A stretch of 64,000 nt of DNA from Pyrrhoderma lamaoense. Lineage: Eukaryota; Basidiomycota; Agaricomycetes; Hymenochaetales; Hymenochaetaceae. The notes below the pieces were generated by a model. The model saw only the letters and a list, made by a program, of their open reading frames with translations, made no database searches and had not been told where the DNA came from. This document shows, one piece after another, positions 62,918 through 64,000 of the stretch. Each line of letters begins with the position of its first letter. Position 1 is the first letter of the stretch. The DNA lies in assembly GCA_002794735.1 (NCBI GenBank), contig NBAZ01000011.1, positions 372,001 to 436,000 of the forward strand, read 5' to 3'. The position numbers were made by a program, and so were the translations under genes.

Positions 62918-63725
62918 CTTGAAAGGGGATATCAGCGTGAAAAGAAAGGTCAAAAGCAGATAGTATATGAGAAGATATACTCCCGTGGACTCCGCAGACG
63001 GGTTTGAAATGAGTACATCAATGACGTAGTACTAATAGTAGAGCCAGCCCTCCTCGATGGCAGGAAATGGCACCTTTTGATACAAGAGTCATAATCATAG
63101 CATAGAAGAAGCTCAAAGTAGCTATTGCGAGATATTTCTCTCTTACCGAGATTAACCAACCAACAAGATAGTTATTGTTCCTCAGAGCAAGTACGACTCG
63201 AGTTACAAGAAAGGGAGTTAGCCATGTAGTCAACCAGTATACCGAGGCATGTTGCATGTATCTATTGAAGATATGCTATTGGCGAGCTGGAGTTTTGACA
63301 TTGTGCTTCATTAATTTTGATTCTTGACACATTGTACTCTCAATTCAAGAGAATTGCGGTGCATCCTTCATTGTGACGTCGCGTTCGTCACATTACCTAT
63401 TAATAGTCTTCTATGAGGCATGTGATCGCGTTACCTCTCATTTCTGCGATTCTAAGGTAATCTATAAGAAAGCTGGTGATATCATTATAGCCCGTGGTCC
63501 GAAGGTATACACTAGTTAAGCATGCGTGATACGGCGTCACTATGTAAGTGAATAAAGAGGGTGAAATATGATAAGGTATAAAAGAAAGATATGCGATCCA
63601 AAAAAAGCAAACAAATATATGATAAGTGTTCCGATGATTGAAGTGAGAAATATGGTCGTTATAAGCAAGGGAAGGGAAAAACAATGTTTGTGATGAGATG
63701 GGATGATATGTCAGTGTTGCTTTAT
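62918..63725. other. Intergenic region
   Basis: About 800 bp between the alcohol dehydrogenase start and the next minus-strand stop. No gene seen. Confidence 0.5.
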
Positions 63726-64000
63726 TTACCAATTCCATTCTTCACTATCAGCATCAGATCCAGTAAGAATCTTGACGTCTTGTTTAATCATAGCAGGCGG
63801 AGCGCTCGTCTGTATAGGTGTAGGTCTGGGCTTTACTCGTTCTGGAGAAAGCGAGACCATGCTAGTACATTGTATATCAGACCCAAGAAAATCATCGTCA
63901 TCAAGTAACGATTGAGGCGAAGGTGTTCTGTTTGTATCTGAAGGACTTTGAGTAATTGCAGACGATCCTAGTGCGGCAAAGAAAGAATGTGACGCATCTG
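63726..64000 (-). CDS. C-terminal part of an unidentified acidic/Ser-Pro-rich protein
   Basis: The minus strand is open from the window edge to the stop at 63726-63728. It reads HSFFAALGSSAITQSPSDT, LLDDDDFLGSDIQ and ends DADSEEWNW-stop. The composition (acidic, Ser/Pro-rich, Trp-containing end) suggests the disordered tail of a larger protein such as a kinase or trafficking factor. No domain lies in the window. Confidence 0.5.
   Translation of the reverse strand, partial: DASHSFFAALGSSAITQSPSDTNRTPSPQSLLDDDDFLGSDIQCTSMVSLSPERVKPRPTPIQTSAPPAMIKQDVKILTGSDADSEEWNW

Overview
This looks like a nuclear chromosome segment from an agaricomycete (mushroom-forming basidiomycete). The genes are dense with short GT-AG introns of about 50-65 bp. 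The proteins are typical of that group: a three-domain laccase, GH16 wall enzymes, an adenylation-domain NRPS-like protein, cytochrome b2-type lactate dehydrogenase, an isopenicillin-N-synthase-like dioxygenase and a cinnamyl-alcohol-dehydrogenase type enzyme. Intergenic DNA is AT-rich. I saw no tRNA, rRNA or CRISPR array. Products were recognised from translated exons and motifs, without any database search.

Layout. 1-16 kb: the 3' end of NADP-glutamate dehydrogenase, a secreted laccase, a decayed KRE6/SKN1-like remnant, a long coiled-coil/low-complexity protein, a Ser-rich single-pass membrane protein and a GH16 beta-glucanase-like surface protein. 17-27.5 kb: a Fic-domain protein, a small proline/serine-rich basidiomycete protein, and a fungal family present as an apparent tandem duplication of about 3.1 kb in which one copy is badly decayed. 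27.6-34.4 kb: an NRPS-like adenylating enzyme, an anion/cation-symporter-type MFS permease, and, divergent from the permease, a GH105 unsaturated rhamnogalacturonyl hydrolase. 34.4-38.3 kb: mostly non-coding, including a GC-richer transposon-like block. 38.3-40.5 kb: flavocytochrome b2.

42.5-63 kb is the striking part. Most genes here act on nucleotides or purines: a 5'-nucleotidase-family phosphoesterase, adenylosuccinate synthetase, the ribonucleotide reductase small subunit, a 2OG-Fe(II)-type oxygenase, adenine phosphoribosyltransferase, a DHA2-type drug exporter, an HD-domain 5'-deoxynucleotidase-like phosphohydrolase and an NADP-alcohol dehydrogenase. In their midst is one uninterrupted 799-residue protein. 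It joins a P-loop nucleoside/nucleotide kinase-like domain, a SAICAR-synthetase (PurC)-like domain and an ATP-phosphoribosyltransferase (HisG)-like domain. HisG-like plus PurC-like enzymes make pentostatin/coformycin in Streptomyces, and a kinase-HisG protein (Cns3) with an HD phosphohydrolase (Cns2) works in the Cordyceps cordycepin/pentostatin system. I therefore propose a basidiomycete purine-nucleoside antimetabolite locus at about 53-63 kb, possibly with target or resistance genes to its left.

Many otherwise well-conserved genes carry isolated one-base frame breaks, often in homopolymers. Conserved sequence continues in another frame after each break. That pattern fits residual long-read indel errors better than wholesale pseudogenisation. 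Frame breaks are listed gene by gene so that nobody mistakes them for biology without checking.
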